64,000 nucleotides of DNA from UBA4923 sp964606165 (GTDB taxonomy: Bacteria > Bacillota > Clostridia > Saccharofermentanales > DTU023): assembly GCA_964606165.1 (NCBI GenBank), contig CAZSFQ010000008.1, positions 10,804-74,803 of the forward strand, in the 5' to 3' direction. The position numbers and the translations under genes are program-made. The notes beneath the pieces were generated by a model. The model saw only the letters and a list, made by a program, of their open reading frames with translations, did not search any database and was not told the DNA's origin. The first letter of the stretch is position 1; each line of letters starts with the position of its first letter. This document shows, piece by piece, positions 48,700 to 57,341 of this stretch.

Positions 48700-50941
48700 G
48701 CTCCCCTGCTCCCCTTACAGTCTGCTTCCGACTCGTCAGCCACGATGTTATCCTACCCTTTCCCCGGTGGATCTTCAAGAAAACAGCCCCGCACTCATCC
48801 GTCCGGAATACTTCGACGGCCTGCTCGAGCAGCCTGTCCAATACATGGGGATGGGGGTGTCCGTAGCGGTTGTTGCGGCCCGCGGAGATCAGGGCGGTTC
48901 CCGGGTCTGCTGCCTCCAGGAAAAGGGCCGAACTTGAGTGCCTGGAACCGTGATGGGCGACATGCAGGAAATCCGCACTGCAATCAATTTTGGACCGGAG
49001 GATAACCCCTTCTCCTTCCTCGGTCAGATCCCCTGTCATGAGAAGAGACAGCCCATCCAGGGTCACACGCATGACCAGCGACGCCTCGTTCAAATCGACC
49101 CGGCCGCTCCTTGTGTCCGGGTGCAATACTTCTATCAGGCAGCCGCCAAGCCGGACGGCGTCACCTGTCCGCAGTCGCGTAACCGGTACCTGCGATTTTT
49201 CTGACAATTCAAGCAGAAAGTTTGTCATGTCCTCCTCATGCTGTGAGCCCTGATGATTGTCCGCATCAACCGCGGGTAGACAAAGATGCCCGATGAAACC
49301 GGCATCAATCAATTCCGCGATTCCGGCCGCATGATCACTATGGGCATGTGTGACGATGGCGAGATCGATGTGGCTGAGCGCCTGCGTCCTTGCCGCAGGG
49401 ATGACCGTATTGTAACCGCTTTTTTTATCGCCGCCGTCGATCAAAAGCGCCTGACGGCCCTCCGTGATAAACAAAGTCGCGTCGCCCTGGCCTACATCAA
49501 GGAAAATAACCGTGGCTTCCCTGGGCGAAAAGGCAAGAAGGCGGACAGCGGCAAGCCAGACCAGGGAAGCGATGACAAAAGCCGACAATGACAGGAAACT
49601 CTTTTTTCTTTTCGGAAGATACCAGGCAAAAAAGGCAAAAAGAGGTAAGAGGAGCAAACACCAGCGCAAGGGAATAAAAGCATGGTGTGTCTTGGCGACC
49701 ATCTCCGACATCCACATGAGCAGATCAGCGGCGGGAGTCAGAAGAAAGGTGAAGAAACGGACAGTGAGATTGAAAACGGCCGAAGACCGGGGCAGCAGGG
49801 ACAAGATGAAAATGGCGGGATAAGTGGCAGCCATCAGCCAGGCAGCCAGGGGCAGGGCAGCCATGTTCAAAAAGGGCGCCAGGAGGTGTATGCCCGGCGC
49901 TGTCATGATTTGGTAGGGCAGGATTACCAGCTGGGCTGCTGCGGAAAAAGCCAGGGCGGTCAGCGCCTTTGAGCGGATCCTTGTATCCGGCCGCCTGGCA
50001 AGGCTTTTCGCCGTATAGGAAACAGCGCCGGCCGCTGACAGACTCATCCAGAAAGAGCTGTCAAAAAGCGCGTAGGGGTTGAAGGTAAGCATAATGGAGC
50101 CGGCAAAGAAAAGAAGATTGAAGACATCGCGGCGCCGCCTGGCGGCCAGGTCCAGCCTTGACGCGAAAAGGGTCAGTGACGCCCGGCTGATGCCGCATTT
50201 CCAACCACTCAGAACGCCTGGCAGCAGGATCAAGGGAAAGGTGAGCCATTGCCTGGCCCGATGAGGGAGCCGCGTCTTCCGTGTTATCCACAATACCGGG
50301 CTGAGAAGAAAGATCAGATGGGTTCCCGACACACTGGTCAGGTGTGAGAGGCCGGATGAACGCAGAAAAAATGTCTGCCTGTCATCGAGCAAGCGCGTAT
50401 CCCCGACAGCGAGCGACAGAAGCAGGGAACCGCAGCCTGTCTCCCACAGGGGGAAAAGTTGCTGACGGACATGATCGCGGACCCGGTCAGGCAGCCTTCG
50501 CAGCCACAGGAGAACCCCCTGGCGGGGGACAAGACGGTATATGCCTGTACGGCCAATCCACACAGCCCCTTTGGACCATAACCAGTTGCGTTCCGAGAAA
50601 CCGCCGGGGTTGCGCGTGCCCTCCGCGCACTCAAAGAGGGCCCTGCCCTCGATCCGGTCACCCCAGCGTGCCGGAAGATCTGTGTGAATAAGGACGGGCG
50701 TCCCATCGGAAAGGCGGATCTTTTGTGCCCGCATGCCTTGCGGATCGCCGGGCAGTGCCTTACCGGCTTCCACAACCAGGCCCGAAAAGTCAGTGCTTCC
50801 CGCCGGAACCCTGCCTTCCCATCGCGTGATTTTCAAATAACTTGTCAGAAGTGAAAAAGAGACAAGCAGGACAAAACAGACCGCTCCCGGCTGCAGCACG
50901 GTGATCTCTCTGATCTCCCACCTTCTCAACCATTCAGCCAT
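48683..50941 (-). CDS. comEC: ComEC/Rec2 DNA uptake channel
   Basis: Competence membrane protein that takes single-stranded DNA into the cell. The 752-residue chain has an N-terminal OB-like region, a central competence domain with many helices (LSHLTSVSGTHLIFLLSPVL) and a C-terminal MBL domain (IFLDVGQGDATLFITEG, VTHAHSDHAAGIAELID, HVAHHGSRHSSS). All metal-binding His and Asp residues appear present. The gene is intact, so a DNA-uptake channel is possible; comEA and pilus genes are not in this window. Confidence 0.93.
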   Translation of the reverse strand: MAEWLRRWEIREITVLQPGAVCFVLLVSFSLLTSYLKITRWEGRVPAGSTDFSGLVVEAGKALPGDPQGMRAQKIRLSDGTPVLIHTDLPARWGDRIEGRALFECAEGTRNPGGFSERNWLWSKGAVWIGRTGIYRLVPRQGVLLWLRRLPDRVRDHVRQQLFPLWETGCGSLLLSLAVGDTRLLDDRQTFFLRSSGLSHLTSVSGTHLIFLLSPVLWITRKTRLPHRARQWLTFPLILLPGVLSGWKCGISRASLTLFASRLDLAARRRRDVFNLLFFAGSIMLTFNPYALFDSSFWMSLSAAGAVSYTAKSLARRPDTRIRSKALTALAFSAAAQLVILPYQIMTAPGIHLLAPFLNMAALPLAAWLMAATYPAIFILSLLPRSSAVFNLTVRFFTFLLTPAADLLMWMSEMVAKTHHAFIPLRWCLLLLPLFAFFAWYLPKRKKSFLSLSAFVIASLVWLAAVRLLAFSPREATVIFLDVGQGDATLFITEGRQALLIDGGDKKSGYNTVIPAARTQALSHIDLAIVTHAHSDHAAGIAELIDAGFIGHLCLPAVDADNHQGSQHEEDMTNFLLELSEKSQVPVTRLRTGDAVRLGGCLIEVLHPDTRSGRVDLNEASLVMRVTLDGLSLLMTGDLTEEGEGVILRSKIDCSADFLHVAHHGSRHSSSALFLEAADPGTALISAGRNNRYGHPHPHVLDRLLEQAVEVFRTDECGAVFLKIHRGKGRITSWLTSRKQTVRGAGEHDAGR

Positions 50942-51008
50942 GGCTGAATTATGGGGGCATAAAGGGGCCTATCCAGGCTTCTTTTGCCCTTTGCCCATCT
51001 GCCCTGCG

Positions 51009-51656
51009 TCAAATCGACGCGAACGCGCCGTCAGTCAGTTCCGTAATCCGTTCTTCCAGCAGCTTCATACGCTGGTCTCTGGGACTCAATCCGGCTGAAA
51101 CGGAAAGGGGCGTCAGGACCGGCCTGCCGTCGCGGGCGTACCGCCGGATCACCGACAGGGCCTCCTGCTCCGCTTTGGCAACCTGCTGTCTTGAAAGTTT
51201 GTCGGCCTTGGTAAGGATAACCTGCCAGTCGATGTCGTAGTGATTCAGGTATTCCAGCATTTGAAAGTCTGCCTCCCCGAAACCCCGCCGGATGTCGAGC
51301 AGCACCAGCACGAGGGCGACCGGCCTTTCCGATTCAAAGTACTGATCCGTCACTTGGGAAAAGGCCTCTTTCTCCCCTTGTGATGTCCTGGCATAGCCGT
51401 AACCCGGCAGGTCAACAAAATAGAAGTCAGGTGAGACATCGTAAAAAAACACCAGCCGGGTCTTCCCTGGCGTCTTGCTGGTTCTTGCCAGATTCTTTCG
51501 CTTGCTGAGTGCGTTGACCAGGGTGGATTTTCCCACATTGGACCGGCCGACAAAAACGATTTCCCGCCTGGCGGGCTTTGGAAATTGCTCGTACGAGGCT
51601 GCCGCCACATAGGCGATGCCGGCTGTTTCACTTCTTCTTTTTTTTGCCTTGGCCAT
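51009..51656 (-). CDS. engB: Ribosome biogenesis GTPase EngB/YsxC
   Basis: Small GTPase needed for 50S assembly. The G motifs are GRSNVGKSTLVNAL (G1), TPGKT (G2), VDLPGYGYA (G3), LTKADKL (G4) and SVSAG (G5). The 215-residue length is normal. The start has AAGGGGGTGG upstream and is divergent from the first PRPP synthetase-like gene across 49 bases. Confidence 0.95.
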   Translation of the reverse strand: MAKAKKRRSETAGIAYVAAASYEQFPKPARREIVFVGRSNVGKSTLVNALSKRKNLARTSKTPGKTRLVFFYDVSPDFYFVDLPGYGYARTSQGEKEAFSQVTDQYFESERPVALVLVLLDIRRGFGEADFQMLEYLNHYDIDWQVILTKADKLSRQQVAKAEQEALSVIRRYARDGRPVLTPLSVSAGLSPRDQRMKLLEERITELTDGAFASI

Positions 51657-51705
51657 CTACGCCACCCCCTTCATCTGCTATACTTGTGTCACCGGAGGAT
51701 CCTGT

Positions 51706-52983
51706 ATGTCTAATCATGCTTTTCCGGCCGATCAATCCGTTAAAAACCTTTTCGGAGATGAACCTGTCCTTGACTCAAACGGACCCATCGGCCTGATAAC
51801 GGAGCAGCTTGACCCCGCGCTTGCGGAACGCATCAACCACCAACTCGGCTTAAGACGGCAGGAGGCTGCCAAACTGAACCCCGGCTTACTCGATATTCCC
51901 GGTTACGTCCGGGGGGAGTACCGGATAAAAGTCGATCTCTCCCGGTTCAGCTCCGGCGAGGGCAAGGCGCAAATCATCGATTCGATCCGGGGGCACGATC
52001 TTTTCATCCTGACCGATGTCCTTAACTACGGCGCCTATTATAGTCGATACGGCGTCGATGTGTCGATGGCACCTGACGAGCACTTCCTTGACCTTGTCCG
52101 CCTTATCCTCTCCTCGCGTGACTCGGCCGCCCGCATTCACGTGATCATGCCCTTCCTTTTTGAAGGGAGACGGTTTCGAAGGTCTACCAGGGAATCGCTT
52201 GATTGCGGTGCCATGCTTCGTTACCTTTTCAGCCTGGGCATTGATAACTTCATCACCTTTGACGCGCACGATTCCCGTGTTGCCAACGCGGTCCCCAACT
52301 CGAATTTTGAGTCTTTTCCCACCTCCTACCAGAGCATCAGAACCATTCTTGAAACAATACCGGGTCTGAAGATCGATGGTGATTCTCTCATGATCGTGAG
52401 TCCCAATGAAGTCAGCATCAACCGCTGCATTTTCTTCGCGTCGGCCATGAAAGTGCCCCTGGGCATCTTCTACATGCGGCGGGACTTCCAGTACGTGGGC
52501 GATGAGCTTCGCCAGGTGACGACCAGGACCTACCTTGGCGACTCGGTTGAGGGAAAAGATATCATCATCGTGGCCGACATGCTTGACAGCGGCAGGGACC
52601 TGGTTGCCAGCGCCAGCGAGCTGAAATCGCGCGGCGCCAACCGCATCATCTGCTCCGTCTCCTACACCCAGTTTACTGAGGGGATTGACAACATCAGGCA
52701 GGCATGGGAAAGCGGAATCATCGAACGGGTCTTTTCCACCGATATGTCCTACAGGCCACCGGAAGTCCTGTCATCACCCTGGTATACCGACATCCCCATG
52801 GCAGACGACCTGGCCCTGCTCATCTCTGCCTTGAACCACGACGCCTCCCTGTCCAGACTCCTGGCCCCTGCTGCCCGCATCGACGCCCTGCTCAAACAAG
52901 GGGGGTATCGCTCCTTGCGGGAGGATGGGGCCGATGACATTGAGGACAGGCAGCTTTCTTTTTCGGATTTTGCCGGACGCTAA
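51706..52983 (+). CDS. PRPP synthetase-like protein with altered PRPP loop
   Basis: A 425-residue homologue of ribose-phosphate pyrophosphokinase, longer than the usual 310-320. Family-like motifs: RFSSGEGKAQIIDSIRGHD, MPFLFEGRRFRR and DNFITFDAHDSRVANAVP. The PRPP-binding loop reads IIIVADMLDSGRD, so the first of the two canonical Asp residues is Ala (A290, D291). The downstream homologue keeps both. This copy may be inactive or regulatory (inference). ATG at 51706 has GGAGGATCC; a TATACT at 51679-51684 may be its -10. It lies 17 bases before the second copy. Confidence 0.82.
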   Translation: MSNHAFPADQSVKNLFGDEPVLDSNGPIGLITEQLDPALAERINHQLGLRRQEAAKLNPGLLDIPGYVRGEYRIKVDLSRFSSGEGKAQIIDSIRGHDLFILTDVLNYGAYYSRYGVDVSMAPDEHFLDLVRLILSSRDSAARIHVIMPFLFEGRRFRRSTRESLDCGAMLRYLFSLGIDNFITFDAHDSRVANAVPNSNFESFPTSYQSIRTILETIPGLKIDGDSLMIVSPNEVSINRCIFFASAMKVPLGIFYMRRDFQYVGDELRQVTTRTYLGDSVEGKDIIIVADMLDSGRDLVASASELKSRGANRIICSVSYTQFTEGIDNIRQAWESGIIERVFSTDMSYRPPEVLSSPWYTDIPMADDLALLISALNHDASLSRLLAPAARIDALLKQGGYRSLREDGADDIEDRQLSFSDFAGR

Positions 52984-53000
52984 GGACTTGGAGAAATAAA

Positions 53001-54239
53001 ATGACAGCTGAAGAATTCCAAAAAGCCTTCCAACGAAGTGACGCGAATTATTACACCTATGATCAGTACGGCAACAATCCGATGACGCCCATTGCGCCTG
53101 TCGCCCTGATTGCCCTGAAGGGAGCGGTCAACTTCTCTTTGGAAGTTAACAATGCCTTGATCTCCCGGCGAAAAGACTATCTGTCGGGAGCCTCGCCCGG
53201 GAAAATCGCCGCAGGCTTCATGCGCGACGATTTTCATGTACCGGTCAATACCTTCCGCTTCTCCTCCGGAGAGGGCAAGGCGGTTATTGAGAGCACTGTC
53301 AGGGGGCATGATCTCTACATCCTCTGTGATGTGACCAATTACTCGGTCACATACAAGATGCGCGGTTCCTATAACAGGATGAGTCCCGACGACCATTACC
53401 AGGATCTCAAGCGCGTCATTCTGGCAGCGTCAGGCAAGGCGCGCCGGATCAATGTCATCATGCCTTATCTCTATGAAGGCCGTCAGCATCGGAGAAATGC
53501 GCGTGAATCGCTCGACTGTGCCCATATGCTGATTGAGCTTGACCAGCTCGGCGTTGACAACTTCATCACCTTCGACGCCCATGACGACCGCGTCGCCAAC
53601 GCCACACCCACCTCGGGCTTTGAAAATGTTCCCACAACCTACCAGGTCCTGGAAACCATGATCAGATCCTTCCCCGAGCTACGTTTCATTCATGATGAGA
53701 TGATGATGATCAGCCCGGATGAGGGCGCCATCTACCGGGCCATGTATTACGCATCCGTCCTGGGCATACCGCTTGGGACCTTCTATAAACGGCGCGACTA
53801 CACAGTCATAAAAAATGGGCGCAACCCCATCATCGCCCACGAATTCCTGGGCCAGCCCGTTGACGGACGTGATGTGATCATCGTCGACGATATGATCTCC
53901 TCGGGAGAGTCCATGCTGGAGATCGCCAAGACCTTGAAAGCGAGCCGCGCCAGGCGGATATTCTGCGTGGCGACTTTTGGTCTTTTTACCGATGGTCTCG
54001 ATGCCTTCAACAAGGCCCATGAGGACGGGATTATTGACGCCGTTTTCTGTACCAACCTGATTTACCGGACACCTGAACTCCTGGCAGCCCCCTGGTACAG
54101 AGACGTTAGTGTATCGCGTTTCGTTGCCCTGATTATCGACGCCCTCAATCACAACGCGTCCCTTTCTTCGCTCCTGGATCCGACCAACAAAATCCGGACC
54201 CTGCTTCGCGCGATCGACGAGGGCAAAGACCGGCGCTAG
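53001..54239 (+). CDS. Ribose-phosphate pyrophosphokinase-like protein
   Basis: Probable PRPP synthetase of 412 residues, making PRPP from ribose-5-phosphate and ATP for nucleotide synthesis. Motifs: RFSSGEGKAVIESTVRGHDL, MPYLYEGRQHRRNARESLD, FITFDAHDDRVANATP and the PRPP loop VIIVDDMISSGES with both Asp residues (D296, D297). It is about 95 residues longer than canonical Prs, and YEGRQHRR replaces the usual ARQDRK. It follows its paralogue by 17 bases and ends head-on with the HIT gene, sharing a CTAG for both stops. Confidence 0.84.
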   Translation: MTAEEFQKAFQRSDANYYTYDQYGNNPMTPIAPVALIALKGAVNFSLEVNNALISRRKDYLSGASPGKIAAGFMRDDFHVPVNTFRFSSGEGKAVIESTVRGHDLYILCDVTNYSVTYKMRGSYNRMSPDDHYQDLKRVILAASGKARRINVIMPYLYEGRQHRRNARESLDCAHMLIELDQLGVDNFITFDAHDDRVANATPTSGFENVPTTYQVLETMIRSFPELRFIHDEMMMISPDEGAIYRAMYYASVLGIPLGTFYKRRDYTVIKNGRNPIIAHEFLGQPVDGRDVIIVDDMISSGESMLEIAKTLKASRARRIFCVATFGLFTDGLDAFNKAHEDGIIDAVFCTNLIYRTPELLAAPWYRDVSVSRFVALIIDALNHNASLSSLLDPTNKIRTLLRAIDEGKDRR

Positions 54240-54586
54240 ATGATACGGGGTCCCAGCGGAATCCCTCCGATCAGATGAAAATGCACATGCATGACGGTCT
54301 GTCCGGCATTTTCCCCGCAGTTGTTGATGAGCCGGAAACCGTCGGCTTCCAGGCCGCAGGCACGCACAATATCCGGCAGTCCCTGGTAGACCCGGGTAAG
54401 TGCTTCCAACCCTTGCGCCGTCGAGGACATTTCATAGAGATTGGGAAAATGTCTTTTGGGGACAAGCAGAAGGTGAACAGGCGCGACCGGATTCAAATCT
54501 TCAAAAGCCACCAGGTCTTCATTCTCAAATACCTTCTTTGAAGGAATCGCTCCTTCGATAATTTTGCAAAATACGCAATCGTCCAT
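54236..54586 (-). CDS. HIT family nucleotide-binding hydrolase (HinT-like)
   Basis: Histidine-triad protein of 116 residues, likely a purine nucleoside phosphoramidase. It has CVFCKIIEGAIPSKKVFEN at the start, PVHLLLVPKRHF in the middle and the triad MHVHFHLIGG near the end. ATG at 54586 has AAGGA eight bases upstream; longer in-frame starts lie inside alaS. It follows alaS by 16 bases. Confidence 0.94.
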   Translation of the reverse strand: MDDCVFCKIIEGAIPSKKVFENEDLVAFEDLNPVAPVHLLLVPKRHFPNLYEMSSTAQGLEALTRVYQGLPDIVRACGLEADGFRLINNCGENAGQTVMHVHFHLIGGIPLGPRII

Positions 54587-54602
54587 GATCCGGTCCTTTC
54601 TC

Positions 54603-57257
54603 TTATTCAGCGGCGGATTCGACCAGCTGGCGGATGGCCGAAAGTGCTTCTCCCACCCGGCTGACGTCATGGCCGCCGGCCTGCGCCATATCGGGCCGGC
54701 CGCCGCCGCCCCCGCCGGTAATCCTGGCGGCTTCCCTGACCAGGTCTCCCGCCTTGATGCCCCTTTCAATGGCTCCCCTGCCTGCCATGGCAAGCCAAAC
54801 CACCTTTCCTTCCGCCCTGCCCGCCAGCACAATGACAGCCTCCTCTCCCAGCTTATCCCGGAAACGATCACCGGCTTCACGCAGTTCGCGGGCTCCGTAG
54901 GCGGGGAATTCGTGGAAAAGGGCGCGGAATGTGCCAATCCTCTGTTCTTTCGCGCTCAGATCTTCGACTGAACCCGCAAGCTTTTCGCGTTCCAGCTCTT
55001 TCAGCTCATCGCGTAAAAACCGGACCCTGTCTTCCAGGGCGGTCACCTTGTCCATCAGCTCTTCCCTGGCCGCCCGCAAATGCCGGCCGAGCTCATAGAC
55101 CGTTTCAGCGTCACGCGCCGCCTGGTCCAGGGCACGCGCCCCTGTCACCGCCTCGATACGCCGGATCCCCGAAGCGATACCGGCCTCCGACAGGATCCGG
55201 AAGAGGGCGATCTCCCCTGTCGAGGTCAAATGGGTCCCCCCGCACAACTCACGTGACAGAAGACCGCATGAGACGACTCTGACACTGGCATCATACTTTT
55301 CACCGAAGAGGGCAACCGCTCCGGAAGCCCTGGCTTCTTCAACCGTCATCAGCTCGACCTTGACCGGATGGTCATCCAGTACGGCCTGATTGACAAATGA
55401 TTCGATGGCCCGCAGTTGCTCATGCGAAACGGGCCCGTCGTGTTGAAAATCAAAACGGAGCCGTTCGGGAGAGACGAAGGATCCTCTTTGTGTCGTGTGC
55501 TCTCCCAGAATTGAGCGGAGCGCCGCGTGAAGAAGATGCGTAGCTGTGTGGTTGCGGGCCGTCGCCTGCCTTTCCCTGGCGGCAACTGAGAGACGGACCG
55601 GTTCCCCCGCCCGTAAAGAGCCCTCGGTCACCTTGGCCTGATGCAGGACAATCCCGTCCCCCGTTCTTTCAGTTGAGATAATTTCGGCAAGGCCTGTGTC
55701 CTGACGTGCCACACCTGTATCCCCCGTCTGACCGCCGCCTTGCGCGTAGAAAGGTGTCGTGTCGGTAACGAGATAAATCGACTCACCCTCCGCTGCCTGA
55801 TCAGCGGCGACAAGGGCGGAGCCATCAGCCCTCATCTTGAGAATGAACCGAAGCCTCACCTCGTCGTCCAGCCTGTCGTAGCCGTCAAAACGGGTCGGTT
55901 CCAGCTGGCGCACCGGATCCGGGAGCGCGACCCTGCCCCATGCTGTCGCGGTTTTTTCAAGAAAATCCTCACGCGCGCGCAGCCGCTGCTCCTTCATGGC
56001 CTCTTCGAAGCCATTCATGTCGACGGCCAGACCCTTCTCGCCCGCCATTTCCACTGTCAGTTCGATGGGAAATCCGAAGGTGTCGTGCAGCTGGAAGGCG
56101 ACTTCTCCCGAAAGAGTATCGGATCCACTGGACTCTTCTTTCCGGCAGGCTTCATCCAGAAGTGCCATGCCTTGGCGGATGGTCCGGTCGAATCGCTTTT
56201 CCTCCGTTTCGAGAATCGAAATAATCAGCTCCTCCCGCTGGAGCTCAGGGTAGTATTCAGAAGATTGCCTGATCGCTGTCCGCATGATGGGTGACAGGAA
56301 AGGCCTGTCAAGGCCCAGCAGCCGGCCCTGGCGCGAGGCCCGCCTGATCAGGCGGCGGAGCACATAGCCACGCCCTTCATTGCCTGGAATAATGCCGTCG
56401 GCAATCATCATCATGGCCGAGCGGACGTGATCCGTGATAATCCGGACGGCAATATCATTTTTTTCGGAATCGCCATAAACCGTTGAAGTCTCCTGGCAGA
56501 CCCTGTCCAGGATGGCCCGGATGGTGTCGACTTCAAACATTCCACCCACCTCCTGCATAATAGCGGCGATCCGCTCCAAGCCGGCACCCGTGTCGATATT
56601 CTTCTTTTCAAGCGGCACATAGGAACCGTCTTCCAGTTTGTTGAATTGGGTGAAAACCAGATTCCAGTACTCCACGTAGCGGTCACACTCGCAGCCGACG
56701 GCGCAGTCAGGACTCCCGCAGCCATACTTCTCTCCGCGGTCAAAGAAAAGCTCGGAGCAGGGACCGCAGGGGCCTGTTCCGTGCTCCCAGAAATTTTCTT
56801 CATCGAAACGTGAAATTTTCTCAGGCGGGACACCGGCATTGATCCAATGGCCGTAGGCCTCCTCATCATCGAGATGGATGGTTACATAAATATCTTTCAT
56901 TGGCAGCTCCAGCGTATTCAATGAAAAATCCAGAGCCCATTCGATGGCCTCTTTCTTGAAATAGTCGCCGAAGGAAAAATTGCCCAGCATCTCAAAAAAA
57001 GTGCCGTGCCGCCCTGTTATGCCGACTCTTTCAATATCAGGGGTCCGGATGCATTTCTGGCAGGTCGCGACCCGGGGGGATGGAGGTGTTTCCGCCCCCG
57101 TGAACCAGGACTTGAGCGGCGTCATGCCGGCATTTATCAGCAAAATGGACGGATCGTTTTCCGGGATCAGGGAAAAACTTGGCAAAATAAGGTGATCTTT
57201 TTTTTCGAAGTAGTCTAAAAAAAGATCACGGATTGTATTCAGGCTTAAAGCTTTCAC
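54603..57257 (-). CDS. alaS: Alanyl-tRNA synthetase
   Basis: Class II synthetase charging tRNA-Ala. Catalytic domain: LPSFSLIPENDPSILLINAG, FFEMLGNFSFGDYFKKEAIE and GAGLERIAAIMQEVGG. The editing domain has HTATHLLHAALRSILGEH and CGGTHLTSTGEIA, and a C-Ala domain ends with ITGGGGGGRPDMAQAGG. The 884-residue length is normal. The start is GTG at 57257 with AAGGAG. Unlike many Bacillota synthetase genes it has no room for a T-box: the leader is about 50 bases. Confidence 0.97.
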   Translation of the reverse strand: MKALSLNTIRDLFLDYFEKKDHLILPSFSLIPENDPSILLINAGMTPLKSWFTGAETPPSPRVATCQKCIRTPDIERVGITGRHGTFFEMLGNFSFGDYFKKEAIEWALDFSLNTLELPMKDIYVTIHLDDEEAYGHWINAGVPPEKISRFDEENFWEHGTGPCGPCSELFFDRGEKYGCGSPDCAVGCECDRYVEYWNLVFTQFNKLEDGSYVPLEKKNIDTGAGLERIAAIMQEVGGMFEVDTIRAILDRVCQETSTVYGDSEKNDIAVRIITDHVRSAMMMIADGIIPGNEGRGYVLRRLIRRASRQGRLLGLDRPFLSPIMRTAIRQSSEYYPELQREELIISILETEEKRFDRTIRQGMALLDEACRKEESSGSDTLSGEVAFQLHDTFGFPIELTVEMAGEKGLAVDMNGFEEAMKEQRLRAREDFLEKTATAWGRVALPDPVRQLEPTRFDGYDRLDDEVRLRFILKMRADGSALVAADQAAEGESIYLVTDTTPFYAQGGGQTGDTGVARQDTGLAEIISTERTGDGIVLHQAKVTEGSLRAGEPVRLSVAARERQATARNHTATHLLHAALRSILGEHTTQRGSFVSPERLRFDFQHDGPVSHEQLRAIESFVNQAVLDDHPVKVELMTVEEARASGAVALFGEKYDASVRVVSCGLLSRELCGGTHLTSTGEIALFRILSEAGIASGIRRIEAVTGARALDQAARDAETVYELGRHLRAAREELMDKVTALEDRVRFLRDELKELEREKLAGSVEDLSAKEQRIGTFRALFHEFPAYGARELREAGDRFRDKLGEEAVIVLAGRAEGKVVWLAMAGRGAIERGIKAGDLVREAARITGGGGGGRPDMAQAGGHDVSRVGEALSAIRQLVESAAE

Positions 57258-57288
57258 AGATGGTCTCCTTCGAATTGTTTGATGTGCA

Positions 57289-57311
57289 AAGGCCCGGATC
57301 TTCCGGGCCTT
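57289..57311. repeat. Hairpin between alaS and the PP2C-LysM gene
   Basis: AAGGCCCGGA and TCCGGGCCTT form a perfect 10-base stem with a 3-base loop, next to the alaS -10 box. It lacks a T-run on the minus strand (TGCACATC follows), so it is at best a weak terminator for the LysM gene. Confidence 0.6.
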
Positions 57312-57341
57312 ATTATAGCGCGCTTTGCAAAAAGCGGTCAG
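57312..57341 (-). promoter_or_regulatory. Promoter of alaS
   Basis: On the minus strand, CTGACC (57336-57341), 18 bases and TATAAT (57312-57317). The TGA of the -35 is the stop codon of the PP2C-LysM gene. Confidence 0.7.

Noticed and set aside
51616..51705. N-terminal extension of the first PRPP synthetase-like gene, resembling a signal peptide
   Set aside because: The hydrophobic stretch is the antisense of the engB start; ATG 51706 has a strong GGAGG site and a candidate -10 upstream.
54587..54937. Long N-terminal extension of the HIT protein
   Set aside because: It overlaps alaS in another frame and has no domain; the internal ATG has a good ribosome-binding site and yields the normal HIT length.
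57258..57337. T-box leader for alaS
   Set aside because: The space is only 80 bases, with no specifier stem, T-box sequence or terminator/antiterminator pair.
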